In this document: in pieces, positions 9,822-21,100 of the stretch
How the letters are laid out: every line of letters begins with the position of its first letter
Numbering within the stretch: position 1 is the first letter of the stretch
Assembly (NCBI GenBank): GCA_948099385.1
Contig: CANUEZ040000183.1
Span: forward strand, 7,254,001-7,318,000
Length of the DNA: 64,000 nt
Source: Fasciola hepatica
Lineage: Eukaryota; Platyhelminthes; Trematoda; Plagiorchiida; Fasciolidae
Direction of reading: 5' to 3'
The notes under the pieces: model-generated
What the model was told of the DNA's origin: nothing
Database searches by the model: none
What the model saw: the letters and a program-made list of their open reading frames with translations, nothing else
Translations under genes and position numbers: made by a program

Positions 9822-9840
9822 TGGTGAGCCCGACGTGATC
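9822..9840 (+). promoter_or_regulatory. Primer-binding site, tRNA-Trp type
   Basis: TGGTGAGCCCGACGTGATC begins two bases after the 5' LTR. Its complement matches the 3' end of eukaryotic tRNA-Trp including CCA with about one mismatch. tRNA-Trp priming is typical of CsRn1-like elements. Confidence 0.8.
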
Positions 9841-10080
9841 CCCAGGTCACGTGAGTTTCCTTGTTTTCTACCGTTCAAGGTCCCGTCTGCGTACGTTTTT
9901 GTGTGGTCTATTGTTTCCCTATCTTGATTTTTTTTTTGGTTGGTTTACCAAATAATTTTTTTTTCTTCGTCCATACATATTTTGTGTGTCTAATTCGTCG
10001 TGATTTTTTTTTCGCTAAGACTATAGTGTCCCATTGGTCGTTGATTTCTTTTCCCGTCTGTATTCCATAAAGTAATCGCT

Positions 10081-10881
10081 ATGTCTGCCGAACGGAAATC
10101 CTGCTCAGACCCCACCGTTGGGGCGATCACGCTGCACATACCGGCATTCACGTCTGCTGATCCAGAACTCTGGTTCACGCTGGTGGAGTTAGAATTCGAA
10201 AACTGCCGCATAACCAGCGACGCCAGCCGTTTCAGGTGGGTAGCAAGCCGCCTCCCGCCGGAGGTCACAATGCAAGTAAGGGACGTAATAATCTCATCCC
10301 GAAGCTATGAGGCTTTAAAGGAGGCCGTCATTGCCCGCACGACCCCAACGCAAGACCAACGTATGCAACAACTTCAAAACGTTGAGCTTGGAAGTAGGAA
10401 GCCCTCCGAACTGCTGCGTGAGATGCAGCGCTTGAGAGGACCGACTGTAGGCGAGGACCCGCTCTTGAGGGAACTTTGGCTGCAGCGTTTGCCGCATAAC
10501 ATTCCAGTTTTACTAAGTGCCACGCGCAAATGCTCGCTGGAGGAAACTGCAGCGATAGCTGATGACATTATGTCACGATACAACCCCGCTGTCGCTGGAG
10601 TAACCAGGCCCTCCGTCGCAACGGTGCCTGCCTTGCCAACATCTAACGAACTCGCGTCAGTTTTGTCTAGAATTGACGCGAGCCTGCAACGCCTAGCAGT
10701 TAGAAGTGGGTCACAGGAGCGGCACCGCGCACGCTCACCTAGGCTCCATAGTCCGTCATTGCGACGACGTTTCGTCGGTTCTTCAAAAGAAGGGTATTGT
10801 AAATACCACAGTCGCTTCGGTGAGGGAGCCGAACGATGCGAACGAGGGTGTACGTTTCCCGGTGCTCATCAGGGAAACTAA
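10081..10881 (+). CDS. gag: Gag polyprotein, Gypsy-2
   Basis: The 266-codon frame starts at an ATG preceded by a 240-bp T-rich leader. The N-terminal 170 residues ([19 protein letters not shown]..., [32 protein letters not shown]) form the helical capsid-like domain common in invertebrate Gypsy gags. A basic region (about 205-230) follows, then a CHCC knuckle, C-x2-H-x9-C-x3-C ([18 protein letters not shown], about 239-256). This knuckle replaces the usual CCHC and is a CsRn1 hallmark. Gag packages element RNA into particles in the cytoplasm. The frame ends in TAA (10879-10881) directly after a GGGAAAC slippery site, so a fraction of ribosomes would read on into pol. Confidence 0.92.
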   Translation: MSAERKSCSDPTVGAITLHIPAFTSADPELWFTLVELEFENCRITSDASRFRWVASRLPPEVTMQVRDVIISSRSYEALKEAVIARTTPTQDQRMQQLQNVELGSRKPSELLREMQRLRGPTVGEDPLLRELWLQRLPHNIPVLLSATRKCSLEETAAIADDIMSRYNPAVAGVTRPSVATVPALPTSNELASVLSRIDASLQRLAVRSGSQERHRARSPRLHSPSLRRRFVGSSKEGYCKYHSRFGEGAERCERGCTFPGAHQGN

Positions 10882-12848
10882 ACCCCCGGCCTGTGGTGGC
10901 GACCCACGAAGCCGGGTATCACACCAATAGTCGTCTTTTGAACGTAAGGGACATTATTTCAAATAACCTATTCCTTGTAGATACCGGTGCCGAAGTGAGC
11001 GTCCTCCCCCGAGCGAAAGACGACAATAGCACACCGCAGGCCCAAACACTACGCGCTGCCAATGGCACGGCCATCCCAACGTTTGGCCAGCGGTCGCTCA
11101 CCTTGAACTTGGGTTTAAAGCGTAATTTTCGTTGGGTATTCATCATCGCCGACGTCCCGTACCCAATTCTGGGCATTGACTTCCTGCAGCACTTTGACTT
11201 GTTAGTTGATGCACGGCGCCGCAGAGTGGTGGATCGTCAGACCACTCTCGCCGTTGCGGGTCATAATTCGCGAGTAAATCACGTCACGCCCTTTTACGTT
11301 CAACCACCGGCACACCAACCTTATGGCGAACTCATCGCCGCCTACCCGGCCATGTTTCGGCAGGCCGGGCCTCTCCCAGCAGTGACGACCAGTGTCACTC
11401 GCCATATCGATACTAAGGGACCCCCAGTGTTCAGTAGGCCGCGTCGGTTAGCACCAGACAAGCTTCGTGTTGCACAGGCCGAATTCGAACATATGCTAGA
11501 ACTGGGTATAATACGCCCTTCTAGTAGCCCTTGGGCTTCTCCCCTTCATATGGTTCCTAAGTCTAGTGGCGACTGGCGACCCTGTGGTGATTACAGAGCG
11601 CTTAACAAAGTCACCGTCCCGGACCGATACCCGATTCCCCATATACAGGATCTTACTTCGTCTTTATCAGGTTGCTCCGTCTTCAGCCGTATCGATTTGG
11701 TTCGGGCGTACAACCAGATCCCGGTAGCAGAGGCCGATATACCTAAAACTGCCGTCACTACACCCTTCGGGCTGTTCGAGTTTCTGCGAATGCCGTTTGG
11801 ACTCAGCAATGCAGCCCAGACCTTTCAACGGTTCATGCACGAAGCAACTCGTGGTTTGGAAAATGTCCACGTATATCTGGATGATATTTTGGTGGCGAGT
11901 TCTTCAGAGCAAGAGCACGCTACACACTTACGAGCACTTTTCGAACGCCTTAGCCAGCACGGCGTTACGATCAATATCGCGAAATGCGAATTAGGCCGGT
12001 CTGATATCACTTTCATAGGACATTCTATTTCATCCTCGGGTATCCGCCCTCTGTCAGATAAAGTTTCCGCTATTCGCGACTATCCTGAACCCCAATCTTT
12101 TCGCCAGTTGCGTCAGTTTGCCGGTCTGGTGAATTTCTACCGCCGATTTATTCCTCACTGTGCGGAAATGATGCAACCCCTCATCGACCTGTTGCGCGGA
12201 GGTAAGCGGAAGTTCGTGTTTCCCGACACGGCACAAGCCGCATTCGCCTTGGTCAAAGATGCTGTCGCCAACACAGCACTCCTTACACACCCCGACCCTT
12301 TGGCTCCTATTTCGGTAGTGACGGATGCCTCGGACACAGCGGTTGGAGCAGTACTGCAACAGTTCGTAGATGACTCTTGGCAACCTTTAGCATTCTTCTC
12401 CAAGCGCCTACAACCCGCGGAATCAAGGTACAGCACGTTCGGTAGAGAGTTATTAGCCATCTACTTGGGAATCCGTCATTTTCGACATGCACTCGAAGGC
12501 CGTTCGTTCACGGTGTTTACAGACCACAAGCCTTTGGTTTACGCACTGAAGTCGGCTTCCGATCGATACTCACCACGCGAGATTCGCCACTTAGACTTTG
12601 TCTCGCAGTTTACTGTGGACATACGACACGTCTCTGGGGTACTTAATCCCGTCGCAGACGCCTTATCGCGCGTATATCAACTAAGTCTGTCACAAACGCC
12701 TAACATCAATTTGAACGCAATGGCACAGGCTCAAACTATGGACCCTGACATCGAACAACTTCGACAAAACGGTTCTTTGAGTTTAACCAGTGCCTATCCC
12801 AGCTTCCCAGAATACCATCGTGTGCGATGTGTCGCAAGGTCGCCCTAG
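10836..12848 (+). CDS. pol: Pol, protease-RT-RNase H part, Gypsy-2
   Basis: The frame lies -1 relative to gag and overlaps its last 46 bp; it has its own ATG, but expression by frameshift at 10872 is more likely. Domains in order: aspartic protease with [11 protein letters not shown] (residues about 48-58); RT with [54 protein letters not shown] and the catalytic YLDD (about residue 347, near 11875); RNase H with VVTDASD (about 495), [22 protein letters not shown] (about 562) and NPVADALSR. All catalytic acids seen are intact. The frame stops at 12848 while integrase continues one frame over, so a 1-nt indel at about 12790-12840 probably broke a single pol ORF. Confidence 0.93.
   Translation: MRTRVYVSRCSSGKLNPRPVVATHEAGYHTNSRLLNVRDIISNNLFLVDTGAEVSVLPRAKDDNSTPQAQTLRAANGTAIPTFGQRSLTLNLGLKRNFRWVFIIADVPYPILGIDFLQHFDLLVDARRRRVVDRQTTLAVAGHNSRVNHVTPFYVQPPAHQPYGELIAAYPAMFRQAGPLPAVTTSVTRHIDTKGPPVFSRPRRLAPDKLRVAQAEFEHMLELGIIRPSSSPWASPLHMVPKSSGDWRPCGDYRALNKVTVPDRYPIPHIQDLTSSLSGCSVFSRIDLVRAYNQIPVAEADIPKTAVTTPFGLFEFLRMPFGLSNAAQTFQRFMHEATRGLENVHVYLDDILVASSSEQEHATHLRALFERLSQHGVTINIAKCELGRSDITFIGHSISSSGIRPLSDKVSAIRDYPEPQSFRQLRQFAGLVNFYRRFIPHCAEMMQPLIDLLRGGKRKFVFPDTAQAAFALVKDAVANTALLTHPDPLAPISVVTDASDTAVGAVLQQFVDDSWQPLAFFSKRLQPAESRYSTFGRELLAIYLGIRHFRHALEGRSFTVFTDHKPLVYALKSASDRYSPREIRHLDFVSQFTVDIRHVSGVLNPVADALSRVYQLSLSQTPNINLNAMAQAQTMDPDIEQLRQNGSLSLTSAYPSFPEYHRVRCVARSP
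10872..10916 (+). promoter_or_regulatory. Programmed -1 ribosomal frameshift signal, gag to pol
   Basis: GGGAAAC at 10872-10878 is in the correct register (G-GGA-AAC in the gag frame), with the gag stop TAA following at once. After a 6-nt spacer, CCCGGC (10885-10890) pairs perfectly with GCCGGG (10911-10916). An inner GTGG/CCAC pairing (10893-10896 with 10904-10907) extends the hairpin. A -1 shift here enters exactly the frame that encodes the protease. The site matches canonical retroviral/retroelement slippery sites in heptamer, spacer and structure. Confidence 0.82.
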
Positions 12849-14067
12849 GCCAGTAGTTCCTGCTGCCCACCGTTATCCTACGTTCATGACACTCCATAAT
12901 CTGGCTCATCCGGGTGTGACTGCCTCGGTGAAACTGATAACTGAGCGTTTTGTTTGGCACAATGTCAAACGAGATGTCCGTCAATGGGCTCGTGCTTGTC
13001 TGCAGTGTCAACGTGTTAAGACCCATAGGCACACTAAGGCGGCGTTATCCAGGTTCCCAGAACCTGAAACACGTTTTCATCATGTGCACGTCGACCTCGT
13101 AGGACCACTCCCACCTTCGCTTGGGTACGTTTACATACTCACATGCGTGGATCGTTTTACTCGCTGGCCGCAGGCCATCCCTATCCCTCGTCCCACCTCG
13201 GAAGAGGCCGCGAAAGCTTTTCTGACCGGTTGGGTTAGTCATTTCGGTTGCCCGGCAATAGTGACCACCGATCGCGGTCCACATTTTGACGGCGCTTTCG
13301 GCATCCTACTCGCTACGCTCGGTTGCCAACACGTTAAGACGACAACTTACCACCCTCAGGCCAATGGTATGGTTGAGCGTTTCCACCGGCAATTAAAAGC
13401 CGCCCTTCGAGCAAACGGTAACCCCCTTTGGAGTGAAACACTACCATTAGCACTCTTAAGCCTGCGTAGTACCGTTAAGGAGGAGTTACACACAACACCG
13501 GCCGTACTAGTATATGGCTGTACACTTCGTCTGCCTGGGGAGTTGGTAGCCCCCTCACCAACCGTGACTTTCGACTACGGTGACTATGCTCAGCGCCTTA
13601 CGCAGCACATGCGAGTGCTCAAGGCCAGTCCGCCGCGTGAACAACAGCCTACAAGCTATGTCCCAACTGCGTTAGGAACCGCTACTCATGTATTCCTTCG
13701 CGTCGATGGCGTTCGATCACCACTACAAGCGCCATACACTGGCCCGTTTCGGGTGATAAAACGTAGGGCAAAAACATTTGTCATAGACATCAACGGACGA
13801 CACGACACCGTATCTATCGACCGTCTCAAGCCTGCCGTCATTGAGTGCAAGCCGCTCGGCCAATTTACACCCGCTCAAGTCGCTCAGTCACCTGCATCGA
13901 GCGAGTTACTACTCGAACCACCCCCAATTACGCCTAGTGAGGACTCGGCAGCTAGTCCATCAGATTCTCCAACTGTACCCGCAACGCGAAGTAGCCGTCG
14001 CGGTCGCCGACTACGAAATCCCGTCCGCTTCGCCGATTTCGTGACGATTTTTACAACCGACTGTTAG
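12790..14067 (+). CDS. pol: Pol, integrase part, Gypsy-2
   Basis: The open frame of about 425 codons begins without ATG because it is the continuation of pol after a frame change. It has an HHCC zinc module ([21 protein letters not shown]... CLQCQ, about 12895-13010), then the D,D-35-E core: [10 protein letters not shown] (13087), [10 protein letters not shown] (13263) and [11 protein letters not shown] (about 13361). After the core come a GPFR/I-type beta-barrel region ([10 protein letters not shown], about 13735) and a Ser/Pro-rich tail. Integrase inserts the cDNA into host chromatin. All DDE residues are present. Domain order (RT, RNase H, integrase) is Ty3/Gypsy, not Copia. In-frame linkage to RT is lost in this copy. 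Confidence 0.92.
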   Translation: MPIPASQNTIVCDVSQGRPRPVVPAAHRYPTFMTLHNLAHPGVTASVKLITERFVWHNVKRDVRQWARACLQCQRVKTHRHTKAALSRFPEPETRFHHVHVDLVGPLPPSLGYVYILTCVDRFTRWPQAIPIPRPTSEEAAKAFLTGWVSHFGCPAIVTTDRGPHFDGAFGILLATLGCQHVKTTTYHPQANGMVERFHRQLKAALRANGNPLWSETLPLALLSLRSTVKEELHTTPAVLVYGCTLRLPGELVAPSPTVTFDYGDYAQRLTQHMRVLKASPPREQQPTSYVPTALGTATHVFLRVDGVRSPLQAPYTGPFRVIKRRAKTFVIDINGRHDTVSIDRLKPAVIECKPLGQFTPAQVAQSPASSELLLEPPPITPSEDSAASPSDSPTVPATRSSRRGRRLRNPVRFADFVTIFTTDC

Positions 14068-14640
14068 CAATAAGTTGGGAAGTTCGCCATGGATTTACCA
14101 AAAAACAGACCCGTGAAATTACAAACTGTAGTTATGGTTTCATTTTCTTCTGGTCTCCTAGCGACTACAACAACACCGAACATCGTTTGTGTGTTGTTAT
14201 TACGGTCCAACATCCGCCGGCGCCCTCAGGCGCTATTTTGTTCCAGTTTACCTTGCCCTCTCTCAGACGGATCTAACAAGTCACATTGGCTTCATCCGTA
14301 GCCTGGCTGACTCCCGTGCACGTTCAAGGAGCCAACCGCTCACTGGACAACGGGACGATTGGTCAGCCTGGCACTGGAGACGGCAACTGGACGCCTTTTT
14401 GGATGGACCTGGCGAGGCATTTTCCGGCTTGCATTCGTATGAGACCCGCGGGCGCCAAAACACAGTTGGACCCACGCACATCGGACCTCGAGAGTGCAGG
14501 CACCGGTAAACTCATCAGCAGTCGTTCGACGTCAACAACAATATAACGGAGAAGCTGTGAGGAGTTCCTGGACAACCAATAATTCCGGCTTACCATCACG
14601 ACCGAAGCCCAACTCCGTCGGACTTCTAGGAGGAGGCCCC
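14068..14640 (+). other. Gypsy-2 3' untranslated region with polypurine tract
   Basis: About 570 bp between integrase and the 3' LTR. The end, CTAGGAGGAGGCCCC (about 14626-14640), is a purine-rich tract in the position needed for plus-strand priming. A roughly 100-codon open frame at 14189-14509 has no family motif and is not called. Confidence 0.7.
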
Positions 14641-14948
14641 TGTAGCGGTTGCCATCTTCGTTCATACTTTTACCACGTTTATTGTTTAACTGAACGCTGA
14701 CTGCCAAGCGCGGTGGCCATTTGACCGTTGCTCTTGCGCACGCTCTCACGCACGCTCCCAAATACACGCTAACCACTATCTCTTCCAATCGCCTTCTCAA
14801 TCTCACGGGTCGTGGAGAATACCGTTCTGGTTAACATATTTGTGCAGTGGCGCACATTAGAGTAACGTGCAGGTGGTCCACGCAGTACGAAGGACCGAAG
14901 CACGCGTTTACTAAGGAAACCGCGAAGTAAGGTCTAATCAACCTTACA
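14641..14948 (+). repeat. 3' LTR of Gypsy-2
   Basis: 308 bp, starting TGTAGCGG and ending AACCTTACA. Three transitions separate it from 9512-9819. It is followed by the target duplication CTCC at 14949-14952. Confidence 0.95.
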
Positions 14949-14952
14949 CTCC

Positions 14953-15705
14953 CAGAGAGACATTAGTGCGGCTTTTATGACTGGTCTAGAGAAGATTGCG
15001 CTACATGGTGCAGTCTTCATCGTGTGAAATACTTACGCAGAATATTCCCCTGAAAAACGTGGCTTCAAAGCAGAAAAGTATATCAGGAAAAAATGAGGAG
15101 CGGTCAACGAAAATTTGCAACATCTTCCTAGGCTTCACTCACCAGATCAGAACTAGTGTCGGTGCCAGATCAAAATGAGAGCGTGAGAGCAACATGCCCC
15201 GAGAAGACTCGTTGACACTCTGACGGTACATTTCTGTTTCCAAGATAGTGGAAATGCACACCAATGAAAGATTCAGGAGACTCCCAATCATAATAAGTTC
15301 AAGAAACTGACAAATTACGACCAGAAAAATATGTTACCAGAAACAGCAGTGTTTCCCGACCACTCAGTAGTGGGAGGAGCCTTGACCACACATGCAGTAC
15401 CAAAGGGGGCTGAAAAATTGACTCAAGTGAAGGTGGGCAAACCTGATGGACCAAGTTGTTATCGTAAGCGGACATATTTCGCTCTGTGAGGTAGATACCT
15501 TCCAACACTAGGAAGTAACTTTAATATGTGCGGTAAAGCTCACATGAATCCCACTGGTCCATGGGAGAGTAGGTGAAACTTTCAACAAACTCCTTGGATG
15601 CATACTTATGTGCAAGCAACCGTAAAGACAACCCCAAGAGAATTAACGGTATACGCATCTGCAAACGAAAAACGCGTAGCGATGCGCTCTTAAATGGCGC
15701 GCAGC
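14953..15705. other. Unassigned region
   Basis: About 750 bp right of Gypsy-2 with no recognisable coding motif; only short open frames are present. The region right of 15573 approaches the tail of a minus-strand CR1-group relic. Because Gypsy-2 has a clean duplication, this DNA was contiguous with 9331-9507 before insertion. Confidence 0.4.
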
Positions 15706-15710
15706 CGTTC

Positions 15711-15790
15711 AGTTCAGTTCAGTTCAGTCTGCACAGGACAGGTAATGGCCACGGCCAATTGAGCCGCTCAGTTCAGTTCAGTTTCCACAG
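15711..15790 (-). repeat. Tandem (TGAAC)n 3' tails of CR1-group elements
   Basis: The plus strand shows GTTCAGTTCAGTTCAGTTCAGT at about 15712-15733 and CTCAGTTCAGTTCAGTTT at about 15767-15784. They are separated by about 34 bp of a shared 3'-UTR piece (CACAGGACAGGTAATGGCCACGGCC). On the minus strand these are (ACTGA)n-type tails, the 3' termini of two stacked element ends. Related tails lie at 34946-34970, 35342 and 37746. Confidence 0.7.
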
Positions 15791-17712
15791 GACTTGCTGT
15801 GACTAGAGCCAATCGTGTGTCCAGATGGTTGTGTTGTCGGCGCTTTTCCGTAGCTCCCAACACTATGTGATTTTCTTTTTCTGAAAGGCAGAAATTTTGT
15901 GCAGTATCAGCCCTGGCAGAGAAAGGTGGAAACAATAAGTAATTTGCATCTGACCCTAAAAGCTGCTTAGCATAACTCGAGGTGTACTGCTTTATTAAAA
16001 GCCCTAACTGTTGTGCTATTTATGATCTCCTCCGGGAGCTTATTCCAATAGGGTACCACTCTATTCGAGAAGTACTTCTTAATTTGGAGCCTCGAATGCT
16101 TCCTTTGTAATCTAAGGCTGTGCCCCCTTGTGCCTATCTCAAGGACCAGAGAGGAAAGGTCTTCTCGGTTTACTCCTGACGGCCCCTTCAGTGCCTTGAA
16201 GTCTCCTACCAAATCCCTGCGAATGCGCCGTCTTTCCATCGAGAACAGGTCTAGGGCACGGAGACGCTCTGTGCAGCTAAACCCTTCTTGCCCAGCCACC
16301 ATTCTAGTGGCTAGCTCTTGCACTTTCTCCAGAAAGTTTATGTCCTTCTGGTGGTACGGTGCCCAGGCCTGCACGCAGTACTCCATATGCGGCCTAACTA
16401 TGGCCTGATATATCGGAACGAAAATCTCCGGATCTCTACACCACATAATGGATCTAACTCGAAAAAGTTCTCTCCTGGCCTTATTGGCTGCTGAGATGCA
16501 CTGCTCTGACGGCTTAAAGCCGTTGTCCAATATAACGCCCAAGTCTTTGACCTACGAGACCACTTGCAACGAACCCACACCATTCTCACTTGTCCCTGCA
16601 TTTGTGGTCAAGCATTACCACTTGGTAAGGTTTAGTGGAAGGTCCCATTTGCGTGACCAGTTCTATAACTACTCCAGCTATTTTGACGTCATGGGCAAAA
16701 GTAAAGGTGGGGTTCATCAGCTCACGTGCTAGGTCATTGATGAAGATGACGAAGAGCAGAAGGCCGAGCACCGAGCCCTGTGGCACCTTCCCGCTTTGAG
16801 ACATGACGATCGACCTTAACACTACAAGTTTGCTCTGCTAAAAAACTATTTATCCGTTGTCTTGCCTCTCCAACAATTCCCACAGACTGCATTTTGACGT
16901 CCAGAAATCTGTGGTTCACAGAATCAAACGCCTAGCTGAAGTCCAAGTAGCAGGCCGCAACCGATTGCCCTTCGTCCAGGCGCTTGGTTACCTCATCGAA
17001 AAACAGCAGGAGATTCGTCAGACAGGATCATCCTGCCACAAACCCATGGTGAGCATTTGATGTGAGGTTGTGTTGAACCAAATGCCTAGAGATCTTCTTC
17101 CTGACTATTCGCTGCAGGCACTTACACAGTACTGAAGTTAAGCTAACCGGCCGGTAATTTTTGGCCTTTTGCCGGGGTCCGCCCTTGTAAATTCCCACCA
17201 CTGTTGCTCCCTTCCAGTCTCCCGGCACAATTCCCTCACTAAGTGACCTTTCATACAGCTTCGTCACCAGAGCCTTCAGGACCTCGGCCAGAGGTTGAAC
17301 GATTTCTGGATGAATCCCATCTGGTCCTGCTGCTCTGTTTCTATTCAAGTTTTGCAACTCCGCGTACACTTCTTCTTCTACCGTAAGTATGGGTATTCGA
17401 GGCACCTGTAGGCCCTCCATTCTTTCCTCTAAATTATTTTCTGGTCGATATATGCTCTTGAAGAATGCCAAGAGCATGTCAGCCTTGTCCTCGTCTTTTA
17501 GAGCTAGTCGTCCCTGTGCTCCTTCCATAGTTGCTACAATCTCTCTCATGCTTTTGGGGGATTGCACGTAAGCACAGAACCTCTTTGGGTTTGTGCGGAC
17601 CGACGCAGCTCACCGAAGCTCGACGTCATATTTCTCCACTCTTTGGATCTCTTGAGACCTGTTCATAGCCGTCTTATAGCTGCTCCATTCCCCCTGAGTT
17701 TTGTACAGCTTG
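15791..17712 (-). pseudogene. CR1-group non-LTR retrotransposon relic, RT and C-terminus
   Basis: Read from 17712 leftwards. A connector (about 17640) comes first, then the frame 17567-17028 with ELQNLNRNRAAGPDGIHPEI, IVPGDWKGATVVGIYKGG, NYRPVSLTSVLCKCLQ and NAHHGF. Next is ACYLDFS-AFDSVNHRFL (in-frame stop, about 16940), then GSVLGLLLFVIFINDLA and FAHDVKIAG (about 16690), where the catalytic FADD box has an H for the first D. The C-terminal frame 16542-15967 has the ERRRIRRDLVGDFKALKG and FSNRVVPYWNKLPEEI signature. A 3' UTR of about 170 bp ends in the tails at 15711-15790. The BEL 5' LTR cuts the element at 17713, so its 5' part is missing here. Confidence 0.85.
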
Positions 17713-18087
17713 TGTAACAGCCGGTCGTTGAAAATCCCCCTTTTTCCCTCGCGATTCAGTGTTTTTCCCAACATCACTCATTTCCATACACTATTGACTT
17801 GTCTTTACGAACTGGTTGTTTTTCTGGACCAATTGTTGTTTGTTCGCGCCCAGAGCGCTATTTTGGCACATCCTTGTTCAGGACCTGCGTGACGCACGTG
17901 CTGTCTGCTCACACGCTGCTATTCGGTTTCTCGTTGTTGAGTCCTTGTGATCGTATTATTGAGGTTTGTATATTGTTTGTCATTGTTCATGTAATAATCT
18001 AGTATCGTAGAATTATCACGGATAATCGTCTTTTGATTTCGGGATCCGTTGCGAATTTGGCTACGCATTGCTCAAACGTTCGTAACA
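17713..18087 (+). repeat. 5' LTR of BEL copy A
   Basis: 375 bp, TGTAACAG...CGTAACA. It carries the CATGTAATAATC variant near its middle-right, shared with the 3' LTR of copy C. LTR copies at 31137, 34560 and 44818 carry TATTTTAGTAATC there instead. Confidence 0.93.
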
Positions 18088-18129
18088 ATACTCAGTAGAT
18101 CTATTTGGAACGAGGAAAAATCACGCAAA

Positions 18130-21100
18130 ATGCCAAGAAAAGGATCAAAAGCAGTCGAATCCGGACAGGAAGTAATACGGCAAGTCTCTGGGGAGGTTTT
18201 GGGTACATATGATTCTTTAGTTAATGCTAAATCGCCTAGTCCTGTCAGTGCTAGCTCATGTGTTATTGAAAGCAATATTGATCGTAAGGATGTCGATTTA
18301 TATAAGCTGAGAATACTAGAACTAGAGCAACAAATACTATCGGCTAGACTACAGGCGCATGAAGCAGGGAAGTGTACACAGAAACAGCGAGAGCATGAGA
18401 CCAGTGACTTCGACACTTCCGATAGGTTAGAGTGCAATAAGGTAGGGAACCCCACGCCGGTCGCCGAATACAAACCACCATCGATCGATCTGCCTAGAGT
18501 GGAGTTAACGGTTTTCGACGGGCGAGCTGAGCAATACTGCAAGTTTGTCAAACAGTTCGAGACGTTCGTTGAAAACAAGGTAACCGACCCTGGGCAAAGG
18601 CTTCTCTACCTTACTCACTACTGCCGAGGCCGAGCGCGAGAAGCTATCGACGGGTGCACCATGCTCGATCCAGAACAAGGCTACACAAGGGCAAGAAAGA
18701 TTCTGAGGGACTTGTTTGGCCAACCTTTCAAAGTAGCCAGTAACCTAATAGAGGGCGTGATGGCAGAGGCAAAGAGAACCAAGGGCGATGTCTACACCAT
18801 GGCCGACCTGGTGATTAAGATGCAAAACTGCTCAATAGCCCACGACCATTTAGGTTACAGGGCTGACCTAGACGCCATGCACACTTTGGAAGGCATAGTC
18901 CGTCACCTCTCTCCCGAACTACAGGGTCTGTGGGCGGAAGAAGCAGAACGGATAAGCCGAGGCGACAGAGAAGCCAACTTCGAAGACCTGACTGAATACT
19001 TAGACAGGCAAACGAAGATAGCTGACAGCAGATTCGGCCGACTCATCCGGGACAGCAACCGAGCAAACAAGCCCGGTACTAGCCAAGTCCAAACCCCTGT
19101 ACGGGAATATCCAAAGTACCAGCCTTGGACCAACACACACGTCATTTCACGAGATGCTACGGCGAAACCAAATTGCAGATCCTGTGGTACTAGCCATGGC
19201 CTACCAGAATGCCCCAAGTTCGGCAACGCCACAATAGACGAACGGTGGGGAATGGCGAGGATGGCAGGAGCATGTTTTATCTGTCTCAACACCACGCACC
19301 GGGCAGCAGCCTGTAGAACAAGGAATCGGTGTGGTTACGAGGGCTGCACGGGCAGACACCATCGGCTGCTGCATCAGGCGAGAATAACCATATCCGAGGC
19401 GATTGCCAAGCCCAGCGTGATTTGTTCAACTTCACAATCTGTCAGTAAACCGGTACGTTTAGGCGTAGTGGCCGTGGGAGTAGTGACTCCGACTGGGTTA
19501 GTCAAGGCGTTGGCTTTCGTTGATAGTGGATCCGACACCACTTTAGTGAAAGAGCGGTTTGCCGACAAACACCAACTGGCTAAAGGTGCGACGTCGTTGG
19601 CAGTGAGCACGGTGGGCGGAACACAGGTAATGACTGCCGGTAGATTAAGGCTGCAACTCATCTCTCTAGACACTAACGAGGAAATTGAACCAACGGAGGC
19701 ATTCACGTTAGCGGATCTCCCCATGCGAGCACCAAGGTCGGTGAACGCAATCTTGACTCGGTGGCCCCACCTGCAGGATGTAACCGTCGTAGACTGGGAA
19801 GATGATGAGGTGGATCTCCTCATCGGATGCGACGTGCCAGAGGCGCATTGGGTGCTTGACCAAAGAGTGGGCGACCGCCAGGCACCTTATGCCGTACGCA
19901 CGGCTCTGGGATGGATGGTATACGGTCCAGTAGGGGTACGCGGTTCCGTGAATTATTTATCCGCCGAAACGGACCGCATTGAGTATCATCTGCAACGGCT
20001 GTATGAAAAGGAGTTTCATGACATTGGAGATGAAAGACCGACGTTGTCTCAAGAGGATCACTTCGCTCTACAAACGGTGCGGCAAGGCTCTAGGGGCCTC
20101 AAAAAACAGTTCGAGGTTCCCCTCCCATGGCGCACACCGGTTGACCCGTGGACTGACAACAGAAATTATGTTCTCCAACGATTACTACGACTAAAAGAAC
20201 GCTTCATTCGAGACCAGAATCTGTGGGAACGATGCGCGGATTTGATGAAGCGAAACGAGGCCATCGGTTACGTTGAAAAGGTGCCTGTTAACACCGACAG
20301 CAAAAGGGGTATCTGGTATCTGCCTCACCATCCGGTTATCAACCCCAAGAAACCCAATAAACTGCGGGTGGTTTTCGACTGTGCGGCCAAGTTCCAGGGC
20401 AAGTCGTTAAACGATCGCCTACTACAGGGGCCTGACTGGACCACACCACTGATCGATGTTCTGTGTCGTTTCAGAGTGGGTAAAGTGGCTTTGTCTGCTG
20501 ACATTAGGGAAATGTTCCATCAGGTGAAGATTCTGGTAGGAGAACGAGATGCTTCGCGTTTCCTGTGGTGGGAAGGGAGTGACCGGGACAACGCAGTGGT
20601 GAATTATAGGATGACCGTCCACCCCTTCGGAGCCATATCGTCACCATTTTGTGCCAACTACGCCCTCCGAGAATCAGCGAACAAACATGGCGATCTAGTG
20701 CATCGGACGGTGGTAGAAAGCGTCAGCAGGAACTTCTACGTCGACGACTACCTTGGGTCATTCGATGATGTGGAATCAGCTCTAGATCAGTTCAGGGGTC
20801 TGACGAGATTGCTGGAAGAGGGCGGCTTCCATCTAACTAAATGGATGTCGAACGCTTCAGAAGTGCTGAGGGTCATCCCGTATCACGAAAAGGCCGAAAG
20901 GGTAAGAGATTTGGACGGCTCTCCACTTCCTATCGAGTGCACCTTAGGGATACAATGGGACGCGGAAACGGACGATTTTGTTTTCGAACTAAACGTTCCC
21001 GAGCTGCCAATAACCCGTCGTGGCATACTATCTGCCGTCTCAAGTTTGTTCGACCCGCTCGGTTTCGTCTCACCTTGGCTGCTACCCGGAAAGATCTTGC

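Larger units (their letters stand above)
9512..14948 (+). mobile_element. CsRn1-like Ty3/Gypsy LTR retrotransposon (Gypsy-2), near-complete
   Basis: A 5437-bp element with paired 308-bp LTRs (TGTAG...TTACA), a tRNA-Trp-like primer site, gag, a pol in the -1 frame (protease, RT, RNase H), integrase, a polypurine tract and a 4-bp target duplication. The LTRs differ at only three positions, so the insertion is recent compared with the relics around it. CsRn1-type membership rests on the CHCC knuckle and the tRNA-Trp primer, both reported hallmarks of that clade. One apparent lesion, a frame change between RNase H and integrase near 12790-12840, is the only obvious reason it would not be autonomous. 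Confidence 0.93.

Noticed and set aside
12790..12848. Overlap of RT and integrase frames considered as a second programmed frameshift
   Set aside because: No slippery heptamer in register or obvious downstream structure seen; a single indel is simpler, though comparison of copies would decide.
18072..18578. 168-codon antisense frame, also seen opposite gag in copies B and C
   Set aside because: Reverse-strand shadow of BEL gag; conserved only because the copies are nearly identical.
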